Origin: Venturia oleaginea | Taxonomy: Eukaryota > Ascomycota > Dothideomycetes > Venturiales > Venturiaceae | Direction of reading: 5' to 3' | Length of the DNA stretch: 64,000 nucleotides | Assembly (NCBI GenBank): GCA_013176395.1 | Contig: JABMLP010000001.1 | Location: 2,108,001 to 2,172,000, forward strand | Part shown: piece by piece, positions 10,822 to 22,023 of the stretch | Layout: each line of letters starts with the position of its first letter | How positions within the stretch are numbered: position 1 is the stretch's first letter | Notes under the pieces: model-generated | The model's database searches: none | What the model was told of the DNA's origin: nothing | What the model saw: only the letters and a program-made list of their open reading frames with translations | Translations under genes and position numbers: made by a program

Positions 10822-12031
10822 GATTGTAAAACCCTAGCTCTTCTTTCTCTTTCCCCAGTACGTCTTGGGGCAGTTGGCCGTAGAACGCGTGAGTCGTCGA
10901 AAGTAAGCCCCACTTCGTCTCCGTAGAAGGGACCTCGAAACGCTTCGTTATATTTGATATTGCCGTTGGCGAAGCTACGACATGAAACTTGAGAGGCGGG
11001 CCGTCGTTGGCAAAAGTGATGACCAACACGACGTTGTAAACTCATGTCTTGGGAGGAACTGGGAAGCTGTTCTTGGGTAAAAAGCGGGTAAAAACTGGCG
11101 ATATGTGACATGGAAACTTATCAATATTCGCTTATTCGCCCCAGAGCTACATCATAGTATATACCTAAAAACCAACCGTTGCGGTCAAAAGTGTGGCTAG
11201 GCCAATGTACCTCAGCACACTAATTCTGCTGAAACCCACTTCTTTGAACTTAACAGTTGACACCATTGGAATCGAAGTATTATAGGGCCATGCATAGCAA
11301 CAGTCACTGGAAATCACCACAGCAAGGGAAGAAAAGTCGCCGAAGTGAAAGCACGCTGATTTTTACAACGAGGACTACCTCGTCGTACTACTACAAAAAC
11401 ATACCTAATTGCTCAAAAATTTCAAAGTCAGCTGAAAGTAAGGGGAGTTGGTACCAACAGAGATGCCTCCATGGGCATCCAATCCCACCCACCACTCACT
11501 CATGACATCGTACACAAAATCGTCATCTCATCTCATCGTCCTCATCATCTACAATCGTCAACATCATCCACATCGTTTCCCAGCATCCCAAAATACCCAA
11601 CTGAACCAAGACCACTTCTAACATACCTGTGACTTACAACCCACCAGAGACACAAAACATTGCCAAGCGCAGTGAAACGAAAAACAAAATGGGTAGAGCG
11701 GACAAGCCCAACCTTTGACCGAATCCCAGATTACCCAAGTGTGAGCCTCCAGCAACAAAGTTCGAATACACAGAAGACAAAAGACGATTTGCTTTTCTAC
11801 AAAAAAACGAAGAAAAGTATGGGGTATAATGGCCTTTTTGCGTGCCTGGGGAACGCGGGTATCTAAGATGCTAGGAAAAAAATCAAGAAGCTTGGGCGTC
11901 AAATAAATGAGGAAGAAATGTGCTGCTACTAATACGGGGTATAAGACCGAAGAAAAAGGTTCCCAAAAACGCCGGAAAGACCTACATTAAAGCAGGCAAC
12001 AAGAATAAAAAGGCTAGTGTTGAACAAAGAA
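10822..12031. other. Intergenic stretch, no gene supported
   Basis: Short overlapping frames at 10739-11111 do not join into a sensible protein. The part beyond 11500 is the probable 3' untranslated region of the minus-strand gene that ends at 12032. No RNA gene was recognised. Confidence 0.4.
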
Positions 12032-14629
12032 TCAAGCGCCAAAGACGGCGCTTGGTGGCTCTTTAGGACCTCTTCCGTTGTAACCGGAAGAGACTGGGCC
12101 AGGTGCGTAGGGAGCTTCTTGTCGGCTCCTTCGTTGGGGAGGAGGGACGTAGTCGTCATAATCGTCAAGTTCATCACGCTCAGCGCGATGAGAATAGCGA
12201 GGAGCAGGTGGCGGTGGTCTCCTCACTGGAGCAGCACGCTCGGTTCGGTCATCCCAAAGTGTCTCAGCACGGCGTCGTCGTCCTCCAGCACGGGCGCGCG
12301 GTGGTGACTCGTCGTACTCTGCACCGCTTACGTAGTCGCTGTACTCCGCCGGCATGCGTTCGCGGGTTTGGTGGCGGCGATCTTCTCGGTCACGACGGAC
12401 TCGATCGCGTTCGCGGAGGGGCTCAGCCTCTCTGTCCCTGGGCTCGCGATCTCTTGGTTCACGCTCTCGCGGATCGCGAGCTGCATCGCGATAGAAATCG
12501 CGAACTGGTTCGCGGTAGGCATCACGTGCCGGTGGACGAGAAAAGTCGCTAGCGCGACTGTGAGCAGATTCGTGAATGGGCTCACGAATAAACTCGCGCT
12601 CCCGGATGGATTCACGAGCGGTTGGAACTCGACCAACCTTGCTGCCACCGACACGAGAGCTATTGACTGTGGAGCCTCGAGTGGTGTAGGTGGTTTCTCT
12701 TTTACCACCAATGATAAGATCAACGGCTCCATCAGCGGCAGGAAGCAAAGTGACCCGGCGTCCTTCGAAATCCATCTCGAAACCTTTGTCGGGGTCGATA
12801 CGGACTGTCATCTCATCACCGTTAACGGTCATTGCACCACTCTCGGATGGGGCAGGGAGGCGATGACCAGCTGAAACGCGAGTAAAACCGTCTTCTGAGG
12901 ATGGGTTGCTACCGGCTTCACTAGGATCGCTCTGCTTGCGTCGGAGAGCATCAGCAGTCAGCGGGACCTGGGGAAGGTTGCGAGAAGCACTTGCGTCGAT
13001 GCCTTGCTGATACTGAAGAGCCTGCTGCACGCGATCATCGACGTCTACCATCTTGGTGCGAGCGGTTTCTGTTGGGCTCAATTGAAGTCTTTCCATTTGC
13101 TGGCGAACGGCATCGGCGATGATGGATTGGAAATCCGGGGCAGCCCGTGGGGGCTGCACAAATTGCTCGTGCATGGCGGCGAGACCATGGTGGTCCTCGG
13201 CGCCGACGTAGGACAGGCGTCGTCCACGTGTACCCTCAACGACAGTTCTGGCGTTGCTACTAGCGTTTGGGTGAGAGTACGATGTGGCCTTCGTGCCACC
13301 ACTTGATGCCAGGGATGGCCTTCGAGCTGCAGAGGTGCCGACACTGTGCTCACGAAGAGACGGACGGGTGAAGTCGTCGTGATCATGCATGGATGACCGC
13401 CTGTCTCCATAGGTGATGTGGGGAGATTGGGTGGCCATTCGCATACTGTACCTGGGTGCTGTTAGAGCCATGGATGAGGCTAACATAGGCGGTGGAGGCA
13501 GTCCTAGCGCCCTCATGTTTGCTTCTTGTGTCTCTGCCAGGTGCCGTGCCTCAGCTGCTGCAATCCTTCGCTGAAGTTCTGCAGGGGCATTCGCTTCACG
13601 CTGGAGTTGCAGTTTTTTCCTTCGTTCTATCTCGGCAAGTGCTGCTACCTGTATCGGGTCCTCCTCTTCCTCTTCGCTGTCCTCCTCTTCGTCATCCTCT
13701 TCGCTTTCGGACTCAGAATCAGACTCAATGGCCTGGACTGGTCGCCGCTTCAGGGCCACTTGTCGTTGCTGTGGTTGCTGCTTTCGCGGTGGCTGTATTT
13801 GCCTCGAGGCCGGGATGACCTCCTCTTCCTCATCTGATTCTGAATCCATTATGACTGATGGCTGCACGGTTCGCCTGGCAGATAGTTTTGTGGGTAGCTG
13901 GGTGATTGAGACGGGACGAGCCTTCCTAGCACTAATTACGCGCCCACCCATACCTGGCCTCTCGACAGTGGCAACAGCGCCTGGTGCAAATCCAGGCGCA
14001 GGGTATGTTCCCCTGTTCACCATCGGAGGCATCCTTTTTGAGGGGAGGTCGTACATGCTCTTTGGGCAAGCACCGGCTGAGGCAGAAGGTCTTCGAACAC
14101 CTGGTGTTTGTTGAGGCTGAGGAGCAGGTCGCCTGGCGGGGCGTGAGGCTTGCGTATCGGAGCTCGCTTTCTTGACTGGAGATTTCTCCGGTTTTGGGTT
14201 GTTGGAGATAGTAACCCTTCGTTTTCGGCCGCGCTGTTCGCGTTCTCTAGCAGCAACGCACTCTGTACAGTCAGGATCTTTGCACTGGACAATCTTGATC
14301 TTCTTCTTTGGAATAGGTGCCGTGGTAGATTGTGATTGTGAAGGGCCGCTCTCAGTGGCTCGACGCCTGGTTGAGCCAGTAGAAGTTTGGGAGGTAGTGT
14401 CTGCCGGTGCCATAGACTTTGTTTTGACTGCCACCGTATCAGTTACTGACTTTGTGGTGGTCAGAGTGAGGGAGGAGTAACCACTATCGCTGCAGGCGGT
14501 CAGGTTGGTTTGCGATGTCCTTTTCACCGCGCTGTTTGCGTAGTTTTTGTTGTCTAGTTCTTGTTCTTCAGTGGAATCGTAGTCGGCCACGCACGCGACT
14601 CGGACAGTGGAGGTTGATTTGTTCTCCAT
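12032..14629 (-). CDS. Large disordered hypothetical protein, 865 residues
   Basis: A single uninterrupted frame, far longer than chance. The N-terminal third is Ser/Thr-rich with basic clusters (PIPKKKIKIV at about 104-113) followed by CKDPDCTEC, a possible metal-binding knuckle. A strongly acidic Glu/Asp/Ser run lies near residues 300-325, then a helix-forming part (AEIERRKKLQLQREA). A compact-looking stretch around 590-640 contains EMTVRIDPDKGFEMDFEGRR. The tail is Arg/Glu/Asp-rich with RE and RD dipeptide repeats, then proline-rich. This pattern suits a nuclear RNA- or chromatin-associated scaffold, but that is inference. A CT-rich leader to about 15100 lies upstream. Confidence 0.8.
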   Translation of the reverse strand: MENKSTSTVRVACVADYDSTEEQELDNKNYANSAVKRTSQTNLTACSDSGYSSLTLTTTKSVTDTVAVKTKSMAPADTTSQTSTGSTRRRATESGPSQSQSTTAPIPKKKIKIVQCKDPDCTECVAAREREQRGRKRRVTISNNPKPEKSPVKKASSDTQASRPARRPAPQPQQTPGVRRPSASAGACPKSMYDLPSKRMPPMVNRGTYPAPGFAPGAVATVERPGMGGRVISARKARPVSITQLPTKLSARRTVQPSVIMDSESDEEEEVIPASRQIQPPRKQQPQQRQVALKRRPVQAIESDSESESEEDDEEEDSEEEEEDPIQVAALAEIERRKKLQLQREANAPAELQRRIAAAEARHLAETQEANMRALGLPPPPMLASSMALTAPRYSMRMATQSPHITYGDRRSSMHDHDDFTRPSLREHSVGTSAARRPSLASSGGTKATSYSHPNASSNARTVVEGTRGRRLSYVGAEDHHGLAAMHEQFVQPPRAAPDFQSIIADAVRQQMERLQLSPTETARTKMVDVDDRVQQALQYQQGIDASASRNLPQVPLTADALRRKQSDPSEAGSNPSSEDGFTRVSAGHRLPAPSESGAMTVNGDEMTVRIDPDKGFEMDFEGRRVTLLPAADGAVDLIIGGKRETTYTTRGSTVNSSRVGGSKVGRVPTARESIREREFIREPIHESAHSRASDFSRPPARDAYREPVRDFYRDAARDPREREPRDREPRDREAEPLRERDRVRRDREDRRHQTRERMPAEYSDYVSGAEYDESPPRARAGGRRRRAETLWDDRTERAAPVRRPPPPAPRYSHRAERDELDDYDDYVPPPQRRSRQEAPYAPGPVSSGYNGRGPKEPPSAVFGA

Positions 14630-16713
14630 ACTAAAGGGTCATGCTGGGACGTCGAATAAAGTGCGGCGGTGTGAAGAAATTTAGCACCAGATGGAGGATT
14701 GCACGGCTCGGGACGATTGAACCGCAGGAAACGGGCGGGGAGAGTACCTGGGTGTGAGGGCGGTGAATGTTTTGGCGGTGGAGTTTGCAGGTCGATATTT
14801 GCGATGCGATGGATGTTGATAGAGTTGTAGCAAGAAGGTCTTCATATACCTGGCAGGAAGGCTCAGATGGTGGGGGATGGGTTTGCACTTGGAAATAGTG
14901 GTATCGATAGTAGTATAGGGCTGTTATGGCGGCGCAGAGTGAGGATGGATGAGGAGCAAGTGGTGGGTAGAGAGTGGCAGTGAGTAGATAAGATGACTCG
15001 AGCGCTCGGCCTTTGCTGGCTACAGATGGCAGCGAGTTGTACAGAAGGGCGAACTGGTTGGCTAGGAGGCCGACAGCAGAGGACAGCCTTTCAGTCAAGA
15101 ATGACTGTGACTCTGCATGAAAGATTTTCTAAGGTTCTTGGGCACGCATGAGAGGGGGACACGGGGAGAAGGGATATCGTTCATTGGAGCCCAAGTAGCG
15201 TGTCTGTCAGAGGATCCTTTCCCTCTCAGCGAACGGACCAGCAACAGTTAATTTGTGATGACCACTCGAGCCCTGGCTGCTAATGCTGCTCTGCCGCTAT
15301 TCCAGAAGTTCAATAGGCCGAGCCCGACAAGGCATTCCCTCCACCACCCTCATAAGGAGCGAGCAATGCTGGCTTCAATATAACTACATGGTGGGTGAGG
15401 GTCTAAGCACAGGGGATTCTCGGACTGTCGGACAATGGGCGGAAAAAAGAAAAAGCAGGCCTCAACCTTGGAGAGCCTAGGCCGAAACTATTTTCCCATA
15501 TGAACCCAACATCATGTTTGGGTAGCGTCGGTACCTAACGCAGACAAGGCTCTTGCTCGAGAATCGTTTATTCGACGAGTCCGGCTAAGAGCTCAGTATC
15601 CGGTCCAAACATTGCTTCAAAAATAAAAATAGATGGTGCCGACACGTCTTTGAGACGACATGCCGTGAGTAATAGGAGTACGCACAATTCCAAGGCTTCA
15701 AGCAGTGAACCGGTGACGTGATCCCAGTAGCCGTGGCTCGGAACACATGGAAACCATGGTGTTGGCAAGTTGTCTTCATTCACCGCTTTTTGTCGTGCAT
15801 AGCACTACCATTCCAGTACATATACACTGCGGTAGTCGTGAAGTCAAGGCGCTTCCTACCCCATCCACGAGGTCAATTGCGGCTTCCCTCTTCTCACCCA
15901 TCGCATTCGCCCCAGACGGCCGCTTGGTCCTTCTTTACAGAGCTGCGCCATGCCACACGTGTCGCATTGATGGCCCGTTTAAGTCTCACCGGTCGTCGCC
16001 CAATCCCACGATTGCGGTGGCGGTCCGACAGGATCTACCATTGTAGTTTCTACTGTGTAAAATAGCCCTCTGCCATCCGGTGAAGACTCAACAGAATTCG
16101 CCACAACACTAAGGAAGGAGATCTTCCAGGCGGATCGCGCCGTGCAACCCGTCTTCCCGCTAGGTTGGGTAACGTTAGTTCTAAGCTTCCCACACAGCCT
16201 TCTAAGGGCAAGGCGGGCGCCAAAACGCGTCTCAGGACTAGAAAGTGGAACGAAGGAAAAGTGGCAAAGGGTTTATTCTACGCCAACCGCGCTCTGTCTT
16301 CTGCAAGCACTGGTAGAGGTACCACATTCCAACAGCCTTACGCACACAAGACATGTGTGCTTTCTACCCCATAGACCTCTCGGGGGTCACAAGAAGCCGT
16401 TTCACTCCCGGTCCATCAACACGGTGCTACGATAAAATTCTAGTAGTCCGAACAACGCAAAGCTTACCTTCAGCGTCTTATAAATTCGCCTCACTCGAAA
16501 CATTGGTAAGCATCTGAGCATGCCCACCCTGATCCGGCGAGGCATCCATGAGTCTCCTTCTTTCCTCTTCTCTCCAATTTTTTGTATGCATCTGGTTGTT
16601 GATACTCCTTCTCGCCCCACAATGAACAAAGAACAGTGACATACCCCACCTCACCGGTACCACCATCACTCCAAACGGAACCTCTCAAAACTGGGCACAT
16701 GTTTCTTTACTGT

Positions 16714-16757
16714 CCGTCATCCGTCATCCGTCATCCGTCATCCGTCATCCGTCATCC
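16714..16757. repeat. Heptamer minisatellite (CCGTCAT), about 6.3 copies
   Basis: CCGTCAT is repeated head to tail without change, then decays into CCGCCACCCGCATCC. It lies in non-coding DNA. Such tracts vary in copy number between strains. Confidence 0.9.
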
Positions 16758-17251
16758 GCCACCCGCATCCCCACACTATTTCTCTCCCCAAAGCAAGGGC
16801 ATCGGCACGCCAAAACAGTACCCGCGGAGACACCCGCCTCGCACCAAAATATCGAACAGACAAAGGCAGAACAAGAGAAGAAAAGGCGAAACAGGTAGCA
16901 ACGTATCATACCCTCACCACTTCCGGTGCGCTTTGTCCATTCCGAAAGGTGTGTAAAGGAAACTACCACGCCCACGGACATGAACTCCACAATACCAGCA
17001 AATCGTAGATTGGATATGGATTTTAAATCCATCTTGATATTCAAAAACACTCAATGTCTACAAGCCACCTGCCGCATGGAACACCTGGCATTGCTGACAA
17101 CTTCGACAAGCAAGGATTGCCCTACTCCAACGACGTCTATCGCACCTTGTTTAAATGAGCATGTAGAACATCTTAGGATGATATAATAGCTCCACCTTCC
17201 CCACGACTCGCAGATGAAGAAGATTCAAAATTCGGTGCATCCCCTCTGTGA

Positions 17252-17863
17252 GTGACACGAGATGTGACTCAGAATGGAGAGGACACGATCCTACCAAATA
17301 AATGTCTCGGACACCCTGTTGCTTCTGAGAACGAACTCTACATATACCTCTTGCTCTATAGATTTAATACAGAGCAAAGTGCTCACCTGCTTAAAAGAAG
17401 TGGAAAGGGTATCTTTATTAAGAAATATGACATTACCATTGTGGTAGCAAAGTCTGTCGATAAATCCACTACCCCTCTACAAAGACTCATCTGTGTTGGA
17501 AGGCATATCCAATTCCCGAGCGATCTCGACAAGTTTCTGGCGACAAGTCCCTTTAAATGTGCCAGGAACCTATTGATGTCGATATCGATGCCGAGTTCAA
17601 AGACTCAAAAGCCAGGAAAGCATTTGACTGGCCTAATTACAACCTTCACTCATACTCGTCCATCTTCATGTTCTTCAGGATTGGCTAGGTACATGTGCCT
17701 GGTAGGAGTAAGGCGCACTATGTGGACACTATCTAGGGTGTTTGCTGTAATGCCGCTCGTACATTGTACACCATCCAGATGTTTTGATTTCAAGTGTACG
17801 TCAATTGAAGAGAACTGGCGACTTGGGAAGGGCGAGCGGGCATGTGGGGGACAACGGAAGTAA
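17252..17863 (+). CDS. Weak 203-residue reading frame of unknown nature
   Basis: An uninterrupted frame starting MTRDVTQNGEDTILPNKC. It has scattered cysteines, no hydrophobic signal and no recognised motif. Just upstream another frame starting at 17054 (MSTSHLPHGTPGIADNF) looks protein-like and ends after FGASPL at a GTGAGT donor. A longer spliced or decayed gene is therefore possible. I could not join the parts convincingly. Confidence 0.2.
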   Translation: MTRDVTQNGEDTILPNKCLGHPVASENELYIYLLLYRFNTEQSAHLLKRSGKGIFIKKYDITIVVAKSVDKSTTPLQRLICVGRHIQFPSDLDKFLATSPFKCARNLLMSISMPSSKTQKPGKHLTGLITTFTHTRPSSCSSGLARYMCLVGVRRTMWTLSRVFAVMPLVHCTPSRCFDFKCTSIEENWRLGKGERACGGQRK

Positions 17864-18382
17864 ACTAGCCAGTCCTCGGTGGCTCATCGGATCGTTTCGT
17901 CGCGGACTCTATTCGTAAACCAGTCATCACGAGCACAAGCCAAGGTCGCAGCAGAATTTGCAACCCCATCTGTCACAATTTATGCTCGTTGAGCTGATCG
18001 ATTCTTGCTAGTCGCACCCTTCGCTGTAAACACCTGATAGATAGATAGAGTTGCTTTTGGGCTCTTAGGTATGAGAGTGAGCCTTCTCCGATGCATTTCT
18101 GGCAGGAGACTGAGAAGTTTGAGCTACCTACTGTCTTACTTCTATGGCTTGGCCACAAGGAACCACAGAAGAGGAGTTAAGCATCAGATTGTTCCATTTG
18201 GAGGATACGCTTTCCTCGAGATTAGCTAGTATAAACCAATCATCCGTTCAATTGTCGATATCTCAGAAGATCTGACAATCTCGAAACAGAAACTCACTAG
18301 AAAATCGACATCGATACTTTTCTGCATCGTTGAAATCATTCTCCATCATTAACATACCAGACCTCTTGATCTGACCGATAGC

Positions 18383-20682
18383 TTACATGCTATATAATGG
18401 TCGTTAGCAAGCACGTCAAGTAGAGCAGAAGAAGAAAGCTTACCGTTCAAGGGGAGACAAGCCAAGGACTCTCATGCCGTTGTTCAGGACTTGACGAGCG
18501 GCAGTATACAGGGCAAGACGAGCTTTTTTCAGTTCGATTTCGCTACCGACTACCTGCAGGTGATCGTAGCTGGAGCTTAACGCGTGTGTCATCTTGAAAA
18601 GATAGGTGAGCACGGTGACTGGCTCCATTGTCTTCAGGGTGTTTAGGAATACGTCAGGCCATTGAGACAAGGCGCGGATAAGATCTACTGCATGACGCTC
18701 TGAGAGGAGTGTTAGGTCCGCAGAGTCGATATCCGCTTGGGTGAGGGCAGCCTTTCGGATGATTGAAGAAAGACGGGCGTGGGCGTATTGAAGATATGGG
18801 CCGGTATCTCCCTCGAAGGAAGTCATGCGGTTGATGTCGAACTCATAATTGTTGATCCTGTTGATTATTAGTAAGAAAGAACGCATAACCCCTGATGACA
18901 CTCACCTCTTTCCAGTCATATCTTGGACCATGACCGATGAGATACCTAGGACATCTGCCGTCTTGGCAGGGTCCTCCACCTGCGCGTACTTGCTCTCATT
19001 TCCTTTCATGACTTCGTGCATCTTGTCACCGACATCTTTCAGAATGTCGTTCAAGAACTTGACGGTACCACGTCGTGTGCTCATACCGAGGACCATTCCG
19101 AAGTTGATGTGTTGACATCTGTCAGAGATATCCTTCATTCCCATGGACTCGACGATCTTGAACAGCTGGGCTAGATGGAGATCTTGTGCCATAGCCACGA
19201 CGTAAATCATTTTATCAAAGTGGTATGTCTCCCAACGCTCGGTGATGGCGCCAATATCCCTGGTGAGGTACAAACTGGTGCCATCCTTCTTCTGGACCAC
19301 TGCTTTTCCGTACTTCTTGTTACCGAGCTTCTGGAAATCGACGATCAAAGCTCCTTCCGAATCTTCTGTGATCTTCTTCTCAGCCATAATAGCTTGAGCC
19401 TTCTCCATGCTTTCAGGCTTGACCTGTGATTCTCCAGAGTAGACATCGTATTCGATGTTCAGTCGCTTGTATGTTTCCTTGTACCGTTCGATGCTGAAAT
19501 CTCTGAATCGCTTCCACAATTTCACCGCGCGCTCTTCGCCATCTTCCATGCGCTTAAAATATTTCCTCGCTTGTTCGTCAACACCTTCTTCTGTGAGTCT
19601 TTTGATCTCCTGTGTTTGTGCCGTGGCATCCTCATTCTTGGCCTGTAGAGCCTTGACCTCCTCTTGTAACTGCTTGATCTTGTCCTTCTCTTCTCCTTGT
19701 ATCTTGCTGATCTTCACATAGACATCAAACAAATGACCTATTGGGTTCTTTTCCAATTCTTCTTCGGTGCCGTAGGTCTCGAAGCCGAGGGCTAGGATAC
19801 CAAATTGCTTGCCCCAATCTCCCAGATAATTCATTCTGATCACCTCCCATCCCAGTCCTTGGTATAGATTGCTGATGAAACCTCCAATAATTGTGCTTCG
19901 CAAGTGACCAGCATGGAATTCTTTGGCAATATTTGGGGACGAGAATTCCACAATGATCTTTTTCCGGCCTGAGCTGGGATCTGAAGGATCGCGGAGTCCG
20001 AAGTTGGTGTTAAAGCCATAAGAAGCACCGTTCTTAAGAATCGAAGGGACTACGAGTTTTGTGAGAGGTGCAGGCTTGAAGAAGAATTTGAGGTATTGTT
20101 TATCCGTGGTTGGTGGCTCGACCAGTGGAGAATCAGGGAACTATGGTCGTCAGTATATAGTTTTTGGAGCGCAAGACATGAAGTCACTGCATCTACCTTT
20201 GCAGCCAGGTCTGTTGCAAGCTCGTCTGGTTTCTTGCCTTTCAAACGAAGGGCTGGAGCTGCCAGAACCAAGTCGCCCTTCTCCAGCGTGTTCGTCCATT
20301 GTAGGGCGTTGAAGACGATTTTCGGGTCTACTCCAGCGACTGGTGCTAGAAGATCTGTGATGTGCGATCGATATATATCCACAGGGTTCAAGGCTGGATA
20401 TGTGTTTGGTTGCTGAGGAACTTTCTCGAGTCCGATTGCTGAAAGCTGGGCGGACAGCTCGTCCATAGACTGTGTGTGGGATAGTTGTTGGGCATCCATG
20501 GTGATGGGTTTCGTAAATATTTTTGTGAGGCTGCGGGGCGCAGAGGGGCTTGGTGTCGATTTATATGAGAAGTTCAAGTGTTGGTGAGTCAACTGGGGAA
20601 GAATTTGACTCTTCCACTTGGCCTGCACCTGCAGAAAAGAATTGAAAAATCTGGCCCTGGCGAGCGAGCGACGTGAGAGCAT
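18383..20682 (-). CDS. Arginyl-tRNA synthetase, probable mitochondrial and cytosolic forms
   Basis: Class I synthetase that charges tRNA-Arg. Four exons: 20197-20682, 18906-20140, 18444-18857 and 18383-18389 (7 nt, supplying the last Met and stop). The total is 713 residues from the first ATG. The class signature SSPNIAKEFHAGHLRST (HIGH form) falls near residue 238. The C-terminal anticodon-binding DALR domain ends in the family-typical SPLERM. An internal ATG at 20499 begins MDAQQLSHTQSMDEL and would give 652 residues. The 61 residues ahead of it contain no Asp or Glu and many Arg, Ser and Lys, as in a mitochondrial presequence. Alternative starts could serve both compartments from one gene. 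Confidence 0.93.
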
Positions 20683-20797
20683 ACAGCTTTCTGTTATTAT
20701 TCAATTGCTAGCGATACTGCTTGGGAGAGGGACTTCGATAAATAAGAGGTCCGTTCTCAGGAGAATGGACGATGGATGACATAAGCGCCCATGCAGT

Positions 20798-22023
20798 CCA
20801 CAGGGTTCCTCAAATCTGACTGCGCAGGGCGCTCGGACCCACCATCCCATCTTTTGAACTTGAATGTATTATGCTATTTACCACACGTTTGACTTGCAAT
20901 GGATCTCTGGTTTTTGCTGAATCATCTTACATCTCTCTGGCATCTCTCTGATCCTTTTCCGTATCATTGTGAGCGTTATCTTGTCCCCTTCTGCCTGGAT
21001 TTCAGCCTTGAAATGAGCCACCGACGACCACCTCCTGCCAGCTAATCTGGACTTAATGATGTTCCAACAAGACTCAATGGGATTGAGATCACATGATTGA
21101 GGAGGGTGAATAAGTAATAGAGGGTCTGCTTCTCTTTTTATGACTGCAGGGTCACTGTTAGGTGACTTGATTCCGTGAGAAGGATCACCATCCTCTTGAA
21201 GCCAGTATTTGCGCTGCTGACGCTTCTCCAAGGCCTGAATAGCTTCAATGTGTTGCGGCAGTATCTTTTTGGCGTAGAAAACCTGTGTCATGCAGTTTCC
21301 TTTTGGTGTTTCGTCCTCCTTTGCCTTAAGGTCTTGCCAGACCTTCAGCCGGGCTTGGTACACTGAATCCAGCTCGTATTTGAGTTGTTTAGGCTGCTTG
21401 ACTTGCCTACGGACCTTCTCTGATGGCTCAGCCGGATCCTTGTAGAATATGAGGTTTCCTTTCTTGTTGTATGAGATGCCGCCGGCGACGTGAATAGTAA
21501 CATCCAAAACGCCTTCTAGCTCCTCATTGACACCTCTCTCTTGCCCTGGAAAGCGTAGCTCATATTCAGGTGCATTGGCAAGTTCTTTTGACTGAAAATG
21601 GGCTTCATCTGTGAACCAAATCCAACTCCAGAAGCCTAGTATGGTCTTTTTCTCGTGTTCTTTACCGTATTCAACCCTCTTTGGCCGATTTGCCTGGGAT
21701 ATCTGCTTCTGGTAACGATTCTTGAATCGCCTAGTCCCTGCATTGTATACGTGAAGCTGTAATGTCTTTGCGGAAGGCTTGCCGGGGCAGGAATTGGCTT
21801 GTTCCTGCCAGCCTTTTTCGTGTATGGGGTCATCTTGGTTCATAAGGCGGGTAAGATCTGAAGCAGATACTTTGGTAGGCCGCCCTATGATGTAACTGCT
21901 CTTTTGGGTGTTCTAGGCGCCATGGTGGTGGTAAATTGAGCGATAAGTTGGTGTATATGTGGAAATTGAGATGGGATGGTGGGTCCGAGCGCCCTGCGCA
22001 GTCAGATTTGAGGAACCCTGTGG
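20798..22023 (-). mobile_element. DNA transposon with perfect 55-bp terminal inverted repeats
   Basis: The ends 20798-20852 and 21969-22023 are exact inverse complements over 55 bases (CCACAGGGTTCCTC outward). The element encloses a Tc1-like DDE transposase reading frame on the minus strand. I did not find a clear target duplication: flanks are AGT and TTT if the ends are as stated. Identity of the ends suggests recent insertion. Confidence 0.85.
20878..21923 (-). pseudogene. DDE transposase, N-terminus frameshifted
   Basis: A Tc1-like transposase of the DDE_3 type. From the likely ATG at 21923 (MAPRTPKRAVTS) the frame stops at once. The adjoining frame carries SYIIGRPTKVSASDLTRL into the long body that is open from 21843. 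A one-base shift near 21885-21895 therefore separates start and body. In the body the acidic residues are in WFTDEAHF, LQEDGDPSHG and LNPIESCW. By my count 38 residues lie between the second Asp and the Glu. A low-level downstream start at 21843 (321 residues) would lack the DNA-binding head. Probably inactive by itself. Confidence 0.75.

Larger units (their letters stand above)
14630..18382. other. 3.7 kb gene-poor stretch
   Basis: The first 470 bp is probably the leader of the 865-residue gene. Further right there is a short minisatellite (16714-16757) and one weak reading frame (17252-17863). No other coding region, tRNA or transposon end can be supported. Confidence 0.4.

Noticed and set aside
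14631..15098. 155-residue minus-strand reading frame ending just before the 865-residue gene
   Set aside because: Low-complexity Ser/Pro/Tyr composition and position directly upstream of the real ATG fit a CT-rich leader rather than a protein.
15283..15360. tRNA-like phrase AGTTCAATAGGC
   Set aside because: No cloverleaf could be paired around it.
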